Shown: positions 21,074-33,959, numbered from the stretch's first letter. The stretch is 60,000 bases of DNA from Owenia fusiformis (GCA_903813345.2 CAIIXF020000008.1:36482867-36542866), one strand, 5' to 3'. A program made the numbers and translations. Notes: generated by a model from the letters alone, not told the origin.

Positions 21074-24000
21074 ATGTTTCGAGCAAGTGGAGCGTTACTC
21101 CATAAGCGGAGAGATGAACAGAGACGAATCATTTCAAGGTAATGACAAATTCATAAATTTTCTCTTGTACTGGACGTGTTTGGCATTCAAATTCAAGCTT
21201 TTCGGTCTGTTTTACGAATCGAATCGTTTTTCCTATTTCGCTATGTCGCCATCTTGTACTATAAATGTAGAACTGTAAATGAGCGGCTGACAAATTACAG
21301 TAAGTATTATGTTATAAAGGTTACGTATATTTATTATATTAAATTATAATGTATTTGTATTGTTTCCTTAATATAACGATTTGACTAATTTTTTCAAATC
21401 CTTTTTAATTCACTAGCTTATTTATAGTTTCCTGAAAATCCCAGCGGACCTAAAATACATTATATGGTTAAGATAAGGCAGGCGTTGTTCAAAGTAGACC
21501 TTATATCCCGTCTCGATATTTAATTAAGAATGCGTTTAATGCCAGCGATCGTTACATACCGAAGCACCCATCGTTTGCCTCATTCGAGTTTTGTCAGGTT
21601 GTCCATGGGAAGAAGATGCGGTACAATTCAATTGCTTTGCAATATGTTTACTTCATTAAATGCAATTAAATGATAAATGCAATAATATTTACAGATTTCA
21701 TGTAGAAAACACTAGACGGTACTACTAACATACTATATTACATGATTACCATTGGGAGGGGGGGGATTAGGAAAAAATCTTCAATAAACGATCGAGGGTT
21801 TAGTTTAATATCTTATTCCCATTCATTGACGAGGGTTAAATGTATTGTCAGATCTACGTAGCGAGCAATCTTCACAAATCTTATCGTATTTTGGACTCAT
21901 TTCATTCCTTGTTATATCTGTTTTCTAAAACTGCATCATTTTTTAGGAAAACTAAAGATTTTTACAAATAGTGTGTTCATTTTTCTATAGATTTGGTTAT
22001 CATATGTATTATTTTGGAGAATTTAGACATGAGTCTAAATAACTTCACCAATTGACAAGATATCACGGATCCTTTGGGAGATGCTAGTATTCTATTTTGA
22101 GGAGTAAAGAATACATTTGGTTTATCAATAGTACACTTTGATTGCAATTTTGTCACCATCTTTAGATCTGAATCTGAATTAATCATAAATATGTTATAAT
22201 AATCCCTCTAAATATTTTGCTTTTTGATGTATTCCATTTGCGTTTTCACAAAATCTGCAACAGTAATTATAATCCATCAATTGCTGCAGGTATTTTACGT
22301 ATGACTATTTGGTATAAGAATAAAGAATGTACCCATTCAGATAAAGATCCAATGATCCATGCTGCAAAATATTAAATATAATTGACTGCGCAGGTTTAGC
22401 AATCTTTCAGTTCTGAATGATGAAAGATGAGGGATAGCCCCAGAGCTTTGGCGATGACTCACATATTACGTCTCTTGCGTACCACCTTCGTTTACGCAAA
22501 TTCTCACCAGTTAGTTTTCGAATATAACGCGTCGTTCTGATCTTTTAATCGATTCAAGCATATGCCTTACATCTTTCTTTATCTTGATGTGAAATAACAA
22601 GCTATGATATTGGTTAACACGCCAGAATATTATTCGAAGCGTTATTAGAAAATTTTGAATCCGCCATTTTTGTTTGTCGATTTGACCAATCAGAGACGTG
22701 GGTCATCTCAATACAGGTTTACATTATAAGCGTACGTCATCTTTGAACTCTGGGGTTAATCCCCCTCTTAATGATGAGGAGAAAATGGATTATTTTAATT
22801 TTATTCTTATTCCATTTTAACGTTACTTTTAAACAATCTGCTTTCAGGTACGTTGAGTGTTTGGAGGATGCATTTCGGGAATGGCGAAACATCAGCTACG
22901 CCACACCCAACCAGGAAAGTTTCGTTAATGTCAACTGGCACAACTTCAGAAAGCAGACAACTGAGGCAAACGAATGTAAGAATATGGTATATTCCAACAT
23001 TAATCCATAATATCGAAACGTTCCTCTTTCAAATGTCATCTTCATCGAAATGTACTACTAAGAATACACTTCCACGATCCATCTATCTTTACCGAATTTA
23101 TCATACTGGATACTATTTTTCATTAGAAACAAGTCAAATTCTTTACTTCAGAGAATATTTTTAATTTATTGATTAAATAATAAAAATATAAAATAATAAA
23201 TTAAAAATATTCTCTGAAGTAAAGAATTTGACTTGTTTCTGATATATTAACCAGAGAGATGAACTTACATAGAACTATTTTTCATTAGTTTAATTAATCG
23301 AACACCTAAAATGGTTTGACAAATAACAGCCTAGTTTGATTGTCTACTAGTTCCGACCATTACTAGTATACGATTATTTATGTTTTATTCCAGGTTTCAT
23401 TTAATCACTCTACATAACAGTACCACTAAATATTTGAGTTTTTAATGTTTATACGTTTTAATTGATTTTATTGTGAAGTTATAATTTTACATTTAACACC
23501 AAAATTAGAAATATTTTGAAATTCATGAAAACTATGTTCTTTGTCTTTCATTCATTACGATTTTCAACAATGAATATCGCACATCTCCATTCTATCTTCG
23601 CGCTTACTCATGTGGATATGTCCGATTTCGATACTCACTCATAGATGAAAATAATATCCCTTAAAAATCCTATCATGGATATCCTCTATGTCTCACCATT
23701 CCAAGATTCATCTATACCACATTCATCTATCCTTTCAAGATTAATCCAACCAAAATCTAAATTAACGGTAGCAATAGGTATCCCCTTCTAAGATTCATCT
23801 ATACCCAATTATGTCCCCCTTCCAAATGTTATCTACACTGAAACATGTCCTCCTTTCAAAATACAAAAATATATTCCCCTACTTAATTTCATCTGTACTG
23901 ATTTATCCCCCTTTCGAATATTTATCTGTTGCAAAATGTATCCTCTTCGAAGATTCATCCGATTTCCTCCTTACAAAATTCAGTTAAATATACTGAAATA

Positions 24001-27000
24001 TATACCCACAACAGTCATTATTATACTGAAATGTCTTCCTCTTCCTTCAAATTCTGGTGTCTATAATTACAAGTAATAATTAAGTTATATAAGTACGAAT
24101 TTAAAACGGTGTATCCTGAATATAACCATGCATGTTCAACCAATTTTGTAACCCCTGTATCTCTAAATTTAGCTTAAATTTTCTCTCACAGTGACTCTAG
24201 TTTGGAATTTTTCATTGTAGACCATGCATACTTGATAGAATCACGCACGTTTATTAAATTAAAGAAAAACAAAAAAAACTCCTGTATGTCTGGTTCCAGC
24301 TTGAAAGTATCTCTCATTGTGAATCCTGGTATCCTGGATATAACCATTGACGTTCAACCTATTTTGTTACCCCTGTATCTCCGCTTAAAAGTATCTCATT
24401 CATAGTAGATCAGTATATCCTGGATAGATCTATGTATGTTGACTCTAGCTTGAACGTAGCTCTCATTGTAGACCCGTGTATCCTGGATATAACCATGCAT
24501 GCTCAACCTATTTCGTTCAAGTACCCTTGTATCTCTGGGTCTACATGTAGCTTGAAGGTATCTTTCATTGTAGTCCCGTGTACCCTGGATATAACTATGC
24601 GCGTTCAACCTATTTCGTTTAACCTTGTATCTCTGCCTCTAGCTTGAACGTATCTCTCATTGTAGACCCGTATATCCTGGTTATAACCATGCACGTTTAC
24701 CCAATTTTTTGCCCCTTTATAGATTGAAAGTACCTTTAATTGTAGACCCATGTATCCTGGATATAACCATGCACGTTCAGTCGTTTACCTAATTTCATTA
24801 CTCCTGTATCTCTGATTCTAGCTTGAAAGTACCTTTAATTGTAGACCCATGTATCTTGGATACTACCATACACGTTAATCCAATTGTGTTTACCCTTGTA
24901 TCTCTGATTCTAATTTGAAAGTATCTCTCATTGTAGATCCGTGTATCCTGGATATAACAATGCACGTTCAACCAATGTTGATGACAGTATGTAGAACTAG
25001 GGAGGGAAAGAAATATCACTCTCTTGAGTTCATTAGGAAACTAAAAAGGTTAGTGTTAATGGTGCAACTGGTTACATTTAAAAACAGTGTACATTTCAAA
25101 AACAGTGTTCATCCATTTACTAGAAACCTTTAACTTTGATATTCACACTTTAAATTTTTCCTTCATTCTTCTTTTAACCTCATATAAATACATCAAAACA
25201 GAATTTCTTATTTTAGGATTAATGGACCTTTGAGTCTTTGTAAATAAACTTAGATAGAATATATCAAAGTAGAATTTCTATATTTTTGTAGGATTAATGG
25301 ACAGTTTGCAAACCAACTGGGCGGTTACTATGTCATGGGCGAGGGTGTAAGTATAACAGTTATTAATTTAATTCTAAATCATTCAACTTTTCTTTCCTAA
25401 TGTAGGATGTACTCGTATATCTGAACTGAATATCACTTCGCTTAATATAAAGCTTAAATCTTAAAGGTGTATCTAGCTTAAATTAAAATGAAGTTCCATA
25501 TATCTGTTACTGACTTTTCATCTCATCATTGAATACCGTATTTTAAGACCTGCCAGCCCATCTTGTCATTGAATACCTGATTTCAAATAGTAATCACTCT
25601 CCTTTCATCTCCTCATTGTATACATGATTTCAAATGGTGATCACTGCCCTTTCATCTCCTCATTGAACACAGGATTCTAAGTTGTAATCATTGCCCCTTC
25701 ATACCCTCATTGTATACCTAATTTAAAAGAGTAATTACTCTCCTTTCATCTCCTCTTTGAAAACGTGATTTCAAATGGTGATAACTGTCCTTTCACCCTC
25801 ATTGTAAGCGTGTCGTGATTTCAAATGGTGATCACTACCCTATCATCTCCTCATCGAATACAGTATTCTAAGTGGTGATCAACGCCCTTTCATATCCTCA
25901 TTGAATAGCTATTTATGCCTTATGAAAGAGCCGATCATTGCCATTTCATCTCTTCATTGAATGATTGCCATATCATCTTGCTAAATATCTCTTACAAGAT
26001 CTGATCATAAGCCTTTCATCTTTTCATGGAATACCCTATTACATGAACTTATCACCGCCCTTTCATCTTTTCGTTGAATACCTTATTACAAGAATTGATC
26101 ATTGGCCTTTCATCTTTTCATTGAATACCTTATTACATGAACTGATCATTGGCCTTTCATCTCTTCATTGAATACCTTATAACAAGAACTGATCATTGGC
26201 CTTTCATCTCTTCATCGAATACCTTGTTACAAGAACTGATCATTGGCCTTTCATCTCTTCATTGAATACCTTATTACATGAACTGATCATTGGCCTTTCA
26301 TCTCTTCATTGAATACCTTATAACAAGAACTGATCATTGGCCTTTCATCTCTTCATCGAATACCTTGTTACAAGAACTGATCGTTGGCCTTTCATCTCTT
26401 CATTGAATACCTTGTTACAAGAACTGATCATTGGCCTTTCATCTCTTCATTGAATACCTTATTACATGAACTGATCATTTGCCTTTCATCTCTTCATTGA
26501 ATACCTTATTACAAGAACTGATCATTGGCCTTTCATCTCTTCATTGAATACCTTATTACAAGAACTGATCATTGGCCTTTCATCTCCTCATTATATACCT
26601 TATTAGAAGAACTGATCATCGACCTTTCATCTTTTCATTCAATACCTTATTACAAGAACTTATCATTGGCGTTTCATCTTTTCATTGAATAGCTTATTAC
26701 AAGAACTGATCATTGGCGTTTCATCTTTTCATCGAATACCTTGTTACAAGAACTGATCATTGGCGTTTCATCTTTTCATCGAATACCTTATTACATGAAC
26801 TGATCACTGGCCTTTCATCTCCTCATTAGATACCTTATAAGAAAAACTGATCATTGGCCTTTCATCTTTTCATTCAATACCTATTACAAGAGCTGATCAT
26901 TGGCCTTTCATCTTTTCATTGAATACCTAATTACATGAACTGATCATTGGCCTTTCATCTTTACATTGGAAACCTTATTACAAGAACTGATCATTGCCCT

Positions 27001-30000
27001 TTCATCTCCTCATTTCATACCTGTTTACGTGAGCTGATTATTGAGCCCTTCGTTTAATGCCTTATTAAAATAGCCCACCATTGCCGTTGTAACACCTGAT
27101 TGAATACCAGATGACAGAAGACGACAATATATGTTTCAATCACACGTCCAGAGCTTATCATTGACTTTTTATCTACTTATTTAATGAATTACCAACAAAA
27201 ATATTTGCACTAACTTATTTTAACATTTTAATCAACGTTATAATTGTTTTGATTTCTAGTCGAGCTAATTTCATAATCATCTTTACTTTTAATAGCTACG
27301 TTTCGATGGCATGTTTGATCGTACCGTCACTGCTGACATGATACCTGTGCCAAACTACACAAGCCGCACTACTCCCATTGAAGAGCATCCTTCAAGCAAA
27401 GCTGAACTTGGCAAGTCTTCTGTCGAATTACATCTTCAGCTTAAAATCCCGGATGACGTTTATGAATACGTTGGTACATCACTGAAAGAAAAGCTCAGTC
27501 ATCGGGCTGCAAAGTATAAAGAGCTGGAAAAGTTCGAGAAAGAAAAGACTGACCTCTTTGAAAACTTAAACCAAACGTCAAAGCAGAAACCAAATAATCA
27601 TTCTGTCGATAAATCAAGTCAAAATTACAGCAAGGGATCTGAAAATGAATTGTTTGGTGGTCTTGATAGGCTTAGACCTATTACCAATACAAATTCGAAT
27701 TGGCACGTAACCTCAGGCGACTTAATATACGCGCCAGTTATCCACGAATATTATGACAAATATGGAAAACATACATATGATAATGTCATCGACGATCCTA
27801 ATAATACGATCACCCAGCAGATGAAAACTGCTGATGACGATGAACGGGTAAACCAGACTAATAGTGCACATGATGAATTTCCCGTCGCCGATGAGATAAA
27901 TCAGTCTCTTCTCACAAAGGAAATTGGAGATACGGCTAAGGAGAATGTTGAATTGAGAGATGAGATATGTGTGCCTCTAAATGAAACTGAAGTGGACATT
28001 CGAAATGTAACAATGCTTCAGGATTTGTTTGGGAAACAAGAAGAACGAGTAAAAACTCAATTGAGCGAGCTGCAAAATGAAGTGAAAAAGATGAGAGCAA
28101 GTCTAATAGCACCACCTCCAGCTCAGATTGATGGGACAAATGAATTGGTGCAGACGGCCAAAAATACTGCAGTTGAACAGAAAGAGTTAAATCGTCCTAC
28201 AACAGATACTTGCAGGGAGATGAAACATGAACAAGATCGGGGTATTCTAAAGGCAAATGAAGATTCTCTTGAAGCAAGTAAGAAGATTGTAGAAGCCGAA
28301 AATAATCGACTGGAAAAATTGAAAGAAGAACTAAATGGAGAAATTTCTAAGGTAGTAGCTGATAGAACTAATCTTGAATTTGAAAAGAAGACGATTGAAA
28401 TGAAAAAGGTATCACTGGCATCCAGTGACGAAGTTAACAAAATTGATACAGAGCGACTAAAGGAAGGCAAACTAAAGCTGGCAAAGCTCAAAAGCGAACA
28501 ACAACGACTTGAAGAGGAATTTGAGGAAATGAACAAAATGAGAGAATTAGAGTTTGAAAAGAAAGCAAGAGAAATAGATGCAAAATTTTGGAAAAAAGAG
28601 ATGCAATGCAAGAAGGAGGAACATGAAATAAAAACTAAAGAGGTTGAATTACAAATGAAAAGCCAAGCAATTGATACAGAAGCAAATGGATTTAAAAAGA
28701 AATGGGATGATGTGAATGCAAGGGAGATGGAGTTCAAAAAGAAAAGCCATGAAATGAGTTCGAAAGAAATGGACTTTAAGAAGAAAGACCTAGAGATTGA
28801 AGCAAAAGAAAATGACTTGAAACAACAACAAATACAATTCGAAAATGATAAACGTGAGTTTGAGAAAATGAAAGATCTCATGGTACCAACTCCTTTAAAA
28901 CCTGTAGCGAAGAAAAGCGTATCTTTTGCAAGTATGGTTCCGAATGACAGTGAAAGTGATGACCTTAAGACATATGGTAGTGATGAAGAAGATGTAGTAA
29001 GTGATGTACAACTTGATGACGAATTTGACAATATTTATGAAATTCCTAAAAAGGAGAAAGAACCTCTTAACAAAGATTGCAAAATACAAAATCGTGGAGA
29101 AAAATTGTCAAAGCAAGAAGAACGACAAAGAAAAGAAAAAGCATTACTCTATGCTGAATATGAACCTATAAAGCCAAATGAAAAGCAGAAAGCCGAAGAG
29201 GAACAGAAATTGAAGGAAAAGCAGAAAGCCGAAGAGGAACAGAACTTTAAAGAAAAGCAGAAAGCCGAAGAGGAGCAGAAATTAAAGGAAAATCAGAAAG
29301 CCGAAGAGGAGCAGAAACTAAATGAAAAGCAGAAAGCCGAAGAGGAAGAAAAATTAAAGGAAAAGCAGAAAGCCGAAGAAGAGCAGAAATTAAAGGAAAA
29401 GCAGAAAGCCAAAGAGGAGCAGAAACTAAAGGAAAAGCAGAAAGCCGAAGAGGAATGGAAATTAAAGGAAAAGCAGAAAGCCGAAGAGGAGCAGAAATTA
29501 AAGGAAAAGCAGAAAGCTAAAGAGGAATTGAAATTAAAGGAAAAGCAGAAAGCCGAAGAGGAGCAGAAATTAAAGGAAAAGCAGAAAGCCGAAGAAGAGC
29601 AGAAATTAAAGGAAAAGCAGAAAGTCGAAGAGGAGCAGAAACTAAAGGAAAAGCAGAAAGCCGAAGAGGAACTGAAATTAAAGGAAAAGCAGAAAGCTGA
29701 AGAGGAGCAGAAACTAAAGGAAAAGCAGAAAGCCGAAGAAGAGCAGAAATTAAAGGAAAAGCAGAAAGCCGAAGAAGAGCAGAAACTAAAGGAAAAGCAG
29801 AAAGCCGAAGAGGAACTGAAATTAAAGGAAAAGCAGAAAGCTGAAGAGGAACAGAAATTAAAGGAAAAGCAGAAAGCCGAAGAGGAGCAGAAACTAAAGG
29901 AAAAGCAGAAAGCAGAAGAGGAAGAAAAATTAAAGGAAAAGCAGAAAGCCGAAGAAGAGCAGAAATTAAAGGAAAAGAAGAAACAAGAGATGCAAATACT

Positions 30001-32864
30001 TAAAGAAATACAGGAGCAGGAAGAGAAGGACATAGCCGAGGCCGAAAGAAAGAAAGTTGAGGAGGAGAAAAGAAAGGCAGATGAAAGACGGAGACTGATA
30101 GATGAGGAAGTGAGAAGAAAAATAGAAGAAAGAGTTAAGAAAGAAGAGGCCAAGAAACTTGCAAGTGAGAAGCAAGAGGCTGAAAAGGAAAAACGAAAAC
30201 AAGAAGAAGACCAACGAAAATGGGAAACTGAGACAAGAAAAAAACAAAATGCAAGCAAGCAGCGGCGAGAGGAAATGAAACAACAAGCTGAACAAGAAAA
30301 GAAAGAAATTGAAAGAAAGAGATTAGAGAAATTAAGACGAAAAAATCAAGAAGTAAAAGAAGAAGAACAAAGAAGACGACAATTGGCTTTGAGGGAGGAA
30401 ATGAGGAGAGCAGATGAGGAAAGGGAGAGACAAGTTCAACTTAGAAAACAAGAGGAAAAGCGAATTCAAGAGGAAGAGGGGAAGAAGCTAAGAGAATTAG
30501 AAAGAGAAAGAGCACTGGAGCTGTATGAAGAGGAAGCAATGGAAGAAGAAAATGAAAGAACAAAGGAAGTCGAGGCAGAAAAAATAAATGAAGAAATAGC
30601 ACAGCTTTCCAAACAAGGAAAAATAAGCGACCCTGCCTTAAAAGACTTTGGTGTTCCTCGCAAGGCTGCATTCAAACCAGGGCCTTTAAAATTCTTTCCC
30701 GAGGAAGATAAGCGGATTGAAAAAAATCCTATTTTCAAAGATGTCCCACGTAAACCAGCTTTTGCGCCAGGACCACTGATTGACTTCATAGAAGAGTCCA
30801 AACCTAATGATAATGTGGCTGGCCTTCTCTCAAAAGGCAGAAACACTGAGATAGCTCCCATGTCTTCAGCAGGACTAACACCACTTGGACTTAATCCCAA
30901 TCCTGATAATATATCAGCTCTAATGGCTAAAGGAAAGAACACTTCAATAGAGCCAACCGGTACGTGTGGAACTACGACCTTTATTAAGAAGAAAAACAAA
31001 TACCCCTTGGATGGTGGTTCCAAGAGCCAACGAAACACCTCACATTTGGATGGTAGTGTGTTCCAAAACAAAAGCAATACAAGGATGCATCAAAGCCCTA
31101 GTGGTGGAGGCATTCAACCAAAAATGTCAACATATGGTAATGTGAATCCTACCAAATTCGGTCCATTACAGACAACTCCGCAAATGGCAAGTGACTCATA
31201 CGTTGACGATGACCTTCTCGAGTCTGAGGAATCGGGGGAAGGTATTGAATTAGGGCTTCCACGCCCAGGTCAAAACCCAGAAAGAATAGGTCTTGGACTT
31301 CCACACCCGGGTCAAAGATCGCAAAGATTGGGAGTTCAACACAAAAGTGCCACTCAAGGAAAAATAGGACTGGAAATGCCCTCCTCTGCTCCGAGCGAGG
31401 AAAAATCTAGGACGATCACAGTTGGAAAAAACCAATTTAGATTGACTAATCCCAAAGGAAACACGTCTCCTCGTGCTTTAGGGGCTGTCGGCGGTGTTCA
31501 AAGAGGTAAACCTGCACCAGGGCCAGGTACCAATGTGGGATTGAGACCCCAAACAAAACTCCTGAATAGGCGTGGCCAAAAGGTAGAAAAGGAACCTGAA
31601 AAACCCAAACGTCTTAATCCGGAAGACTTACCCCCAGGCATTGTAACATATGCTCAGTTACATCCTAATGTACAAAAACAAATTATAATTGGGAAGAACC
31701 CCCGTGAACAACTGAGGTTAATGCACGAAGTAACATATAATGCGGAAAATCCCTTGAACATCCAGCCAGAGATAGAGGAACCAAAAGAACGTCCATTGCA
31801 ATATGAAGAATTGAGCCTGGTTGAGCAAGAAGATCGACTTAAAGCATGTATTGAAGTGATGTTAGGCGAGGAATTCTATGATTCTAACAATGCGAGGAAA
31901 GATGAGATTGTTGAAGAAATGAGCCAGGCAGCTGGAATCCCAAAGAGCTTCCTCCTAGCAGAATACCGTACTACTATGGCCGAAGTGAGGCGAGCCCAAG
32001 CCCGTGAACAGACGTGGGCTGTTGGAACTAACAAGATGTCCCTCCCGAATATGAACAGAAGCTATCACAACAGAAATGAATCTGGTAAGAAAGAGTTCAT
32101 GAATTTTACAATGTGTAAAAACTAATGGTGAATTCATGTAAAATTGTTTTTAACTCTCCTAACAATGATATAAATTCTGATTTTTCAAAATCATACTAAG
32201 AAGCTGAACAAGTTAAAGTTCTCAAAACGGCGTAAATATTGAGTAACTAGCTTAAAAAGTGAATATAATACAAGACGGACTGATAATCCATTTTTATTTT
32301 AAATTTCGGCAAACAAAGTTAATATTTCAAAAAAGTATATGATAGAAAAAGTACAACATTGACTTACTGTTTTGCAGATAGTCCACGCTCAATAGAACAT
32401 AACGATGATTTTATATCTTAAATTTTTATCAGCTAATATTTCAAAAAGTATACGATAGAAAAAGTGCAGTTTTGATTTACTGTTTTGCAGATAGTCCACG
32501 CTCAATAGAACATAACGATGACTTGACAACATCACGACGATCAGCCAGCCCTATGTTTGTGACGCCAACACTCAACGTCCCCGAGCCTATAACATTAATG
32601 CAGTATAGGATAATGTCAGCCAACAACCCCCACTTGAACAAACGTGAACTGCTTAAAGTGACCAAAGCATTGGGCCGTGACTATGTTGCTGAAGAAATCA
32701 ACCAATCAAAAATAACACAGTCGTTAAACAATAACACTAAAGAAAAGACAAAGGAGACAAAACCGTCAAAGACGATCAAGCAGGGCTTCAAAAAAATTAG
32801 GAAGACGATTAAAAAGAAACTAGAGAACATTGTGAACAGTGTGAAGCGTGCCATAGGACAATAA
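21074..32864 (+). CDS. Long coiled-coil protein with 22 twelve-residue repeats (multi-exon, about 1,800 aa)
   Basis: Proposed exons are 21074-21138, 22848-22975, 25292-25346, 27296-32084 and 32491-32864, all with GT-AG ends. Phases agree for exons 1 to 2, 3 to 4 and 4 to 5. The join of exon 2 (phase 1) to exon 3 (needs phase 2) does not keep frame, so at least one exon between 22976 and 25291 is missing from the model or one boundary is wrong. Exon 4 encodes heptad-rich coiled coil, 22 tandem copies of KQKAEEEQKLKE-like repeats, a further charged coiled coil, and a Pro/Gly-rich tail with paired motifs (VPRKAAFKPGPL and VPRKPAFAPGPL). Exon 5 ends in a basic amphipathic stretch. No enzyme domain, signal peptide or membrane segment is seen. 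A cytoskeletal or scaffold role is likely by composition only. Confidence 0.75.
23126..23239. repeat. Perfect 45-bp inverted repeat (hairpin) in an intron
   Basis: Arms 23126-23170 and 23195-23239 are exact complements, starting GAAACAAGTCAAATTCTTTA, around a 24-base AT loop. CTATTTTTCATTAG flanks the structure on both sides (near 23113 and 23274). No gene lies within. Confidence 0.9.
24190..24990. repeat. Intronic tandem repeat of ~115 bp
   Basis: About seven diverged units contain CTCTAGCTTGAA, CATTGTAGACCCGTGTATCC, TGGATATAACCATGCA and GTTCAACC in fixed order. Frames through it are chance. It lies between exons 2 and 3 of the coiled-coil gene. Confidence 0.75.
25530..27090. repeat. Intronic minisatellite, 47-bp unit, ~33 copies
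   Basis: The unit is AACTGATCATTGGCCTTTCA, then TCTCTTCATTGAATACCTTA, then TTACAAG. Copies at the left edge are more diverged than those at 26000-26600. A three-unit (141-bp) higher-order period is visible: ACCTTATAACAAG recurs at about 26173 and 26314. It fills the intron between exons 3 and 4 of the coiled-coil gene. Confidence 0.9.
29183..29974 (+). repeat. 36-bp coding tandem repeat, 22 copies
   Basis: Twenty-two in-frame copies of a 36-bp unit encode KQKAEEEQKLKE with few substitutions (A to V, E to K, Q to L/W/E). Synonymous variants such as GCC/GCT and GAG/GAA distinguish units. Twelve residues is not a multiple of seven, so the segment is better described as a charged single alpha-helix or an imperfect coiled coil. 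The frame on the opposite strand is an artefact of the repeat. Confidence 0.95.
32330..32520 (+). repeat. Tandem duplication of the last intron's 3' splice site and exon start
   Basis: The block from ATATTTCAAAAA to GAACATAACGATGA occurs twice, with TTTTGCAG|ATAGTC acceptors after 32377 and 32490. Use of the second enters exon 5. Use of the first gives 13 more full codons after the junction codon and then a TAA at 32419-32421, removing the basic C-terminal tail. Confidence 0.85.
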
Positions 32865-33310
32865 CCCAATCAATTGAAAGATATGCTAAAATGATTTACT
32901 GACAACCGATTGGAAAGAGCTCCATATATATCGTATATCAAAATCTCGTCCGAAAAATGTACACGATATGCGACACAGTGATGGGACAGTTCGTAATGGA
33001 CATCCAAATCGACTGTACAGGGCCAATCGATTTGATTCCACCAACGGAAACCAGTACGAGACTTGTCTTGATGCACATACGATAAATATGTGTATGTGAT
33101 TCGATTCAACATTTATACGATCATATTGAGAGTTCGTTCTGGATTTCATAATTTCAAAGATGAAGACCAGGCCAATGTAGGTGCCTGTGGAAGTTCGCAC
33201 ATTCAGCATATTACGTATTCGTACGATCTATGAATAATTAGTTTTCCGACTTCATGTCTAAAGATCCAATTAGATAACTAGTTCCAGTACATGGTTATAT
33301 TATGATAAAG

Positions 33311-33935
33311 AACTGAGTCAATTGGTGATTCAATCAATGATGTATAATTGGGTCAATTTGTGATTCAGTCAATGATAGACAACTGGGTCAATTGGTGATT
33401 CAGTCAATGATGTATAACTGGGTCAATTGGTGATTCAGTCAATCATAAACAACTGAGTCAATTTGTGATTCAGTCAATGATAGACAACTGGGTCATTTGG
33501 TGATTCAGGCAATGATAATCAACTGGGTCAATTGGTGATTCAGTCAATGATAGACAACTTGGTCAGTTGGTGATTCAGTCAATGATAAACAACTGGGTCA
33601 ATTGGTGATTCAGTCAATGATAAACAACTGGGTCAATTGGTGATTCAGTCAATGATAGACAACTGGGTCAATTGGTGATTCAGTCAATGATGTATAACTG
33701 GGTCAATTGGTGATTCAGTCAATAATAAACAACTGAGTCAATTTGTGATTCAGTCAATGATAGACAACTGGGTCATTTGGTGATTCAGGCAATGATAATC
33801 AACTGGGTCAATTGGTGATTCAGTCAATGATAGACAACTTGGTCAGTTGGTGATTCAGTCAATGATAAACAACTGGGTCAATTGGTGATTCAGTCAATGA
33901 TAGACAACTGGGTCAATTGGTGATTCAGTCAATGA
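33311..33935. repeat. 35-bp minisatellite (~18 copies) with 280-bp higher-order period
   Basis: The unit is TCAATTGGTGATTCAGTCAA, then TGATAGACAACTGGG. Variant units (GGTCATTTGG, AACTTGGTCAGTTGG, AACTGAGTCAATTTG) reappear exactly 280 bp later, which is eight units. It lies about 450 bp past the coiled-coil gene stop, probably in the 3' untranslated or flanking region. An AATAAA follows at about 33938. Confidence 0.92.
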
Positions 33936-33959
33936 GAATAAATGTTGTATATAGTAAAT

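Noticed and set aside
22771-23010. Small protein with an apparent signal peptide (MRRKWIILILFLFHFNV)
   Set aside because: The hydrophobic start is the polypyrimidine tract before the acceptor at 22847. The coding part downstream is explained as exon 2 of the coiled-coil gene in exact phase with exon 1.
25530-27090. Regular repeats that could be mistaken for a CRISPR array
   Set aside because: Units are head-to-tail without unique spacers, in an intron of a eukaryotic gene. The 35-bp array at 33311 is rejected for the same reason.
28123-29031. 302-codon minus-strand frame
   Set aside because: Antisense of the heptad-rich coiled-coil exon, which has codon and splice support on the plus strand.
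29293-30258. Long minus-strand frame of 321 codons rich in Ser, Phe and Cys
   Set aside because: It is the antisense of the 36-bp coding repeat; the repeat length keeps any frame open. No independent support.
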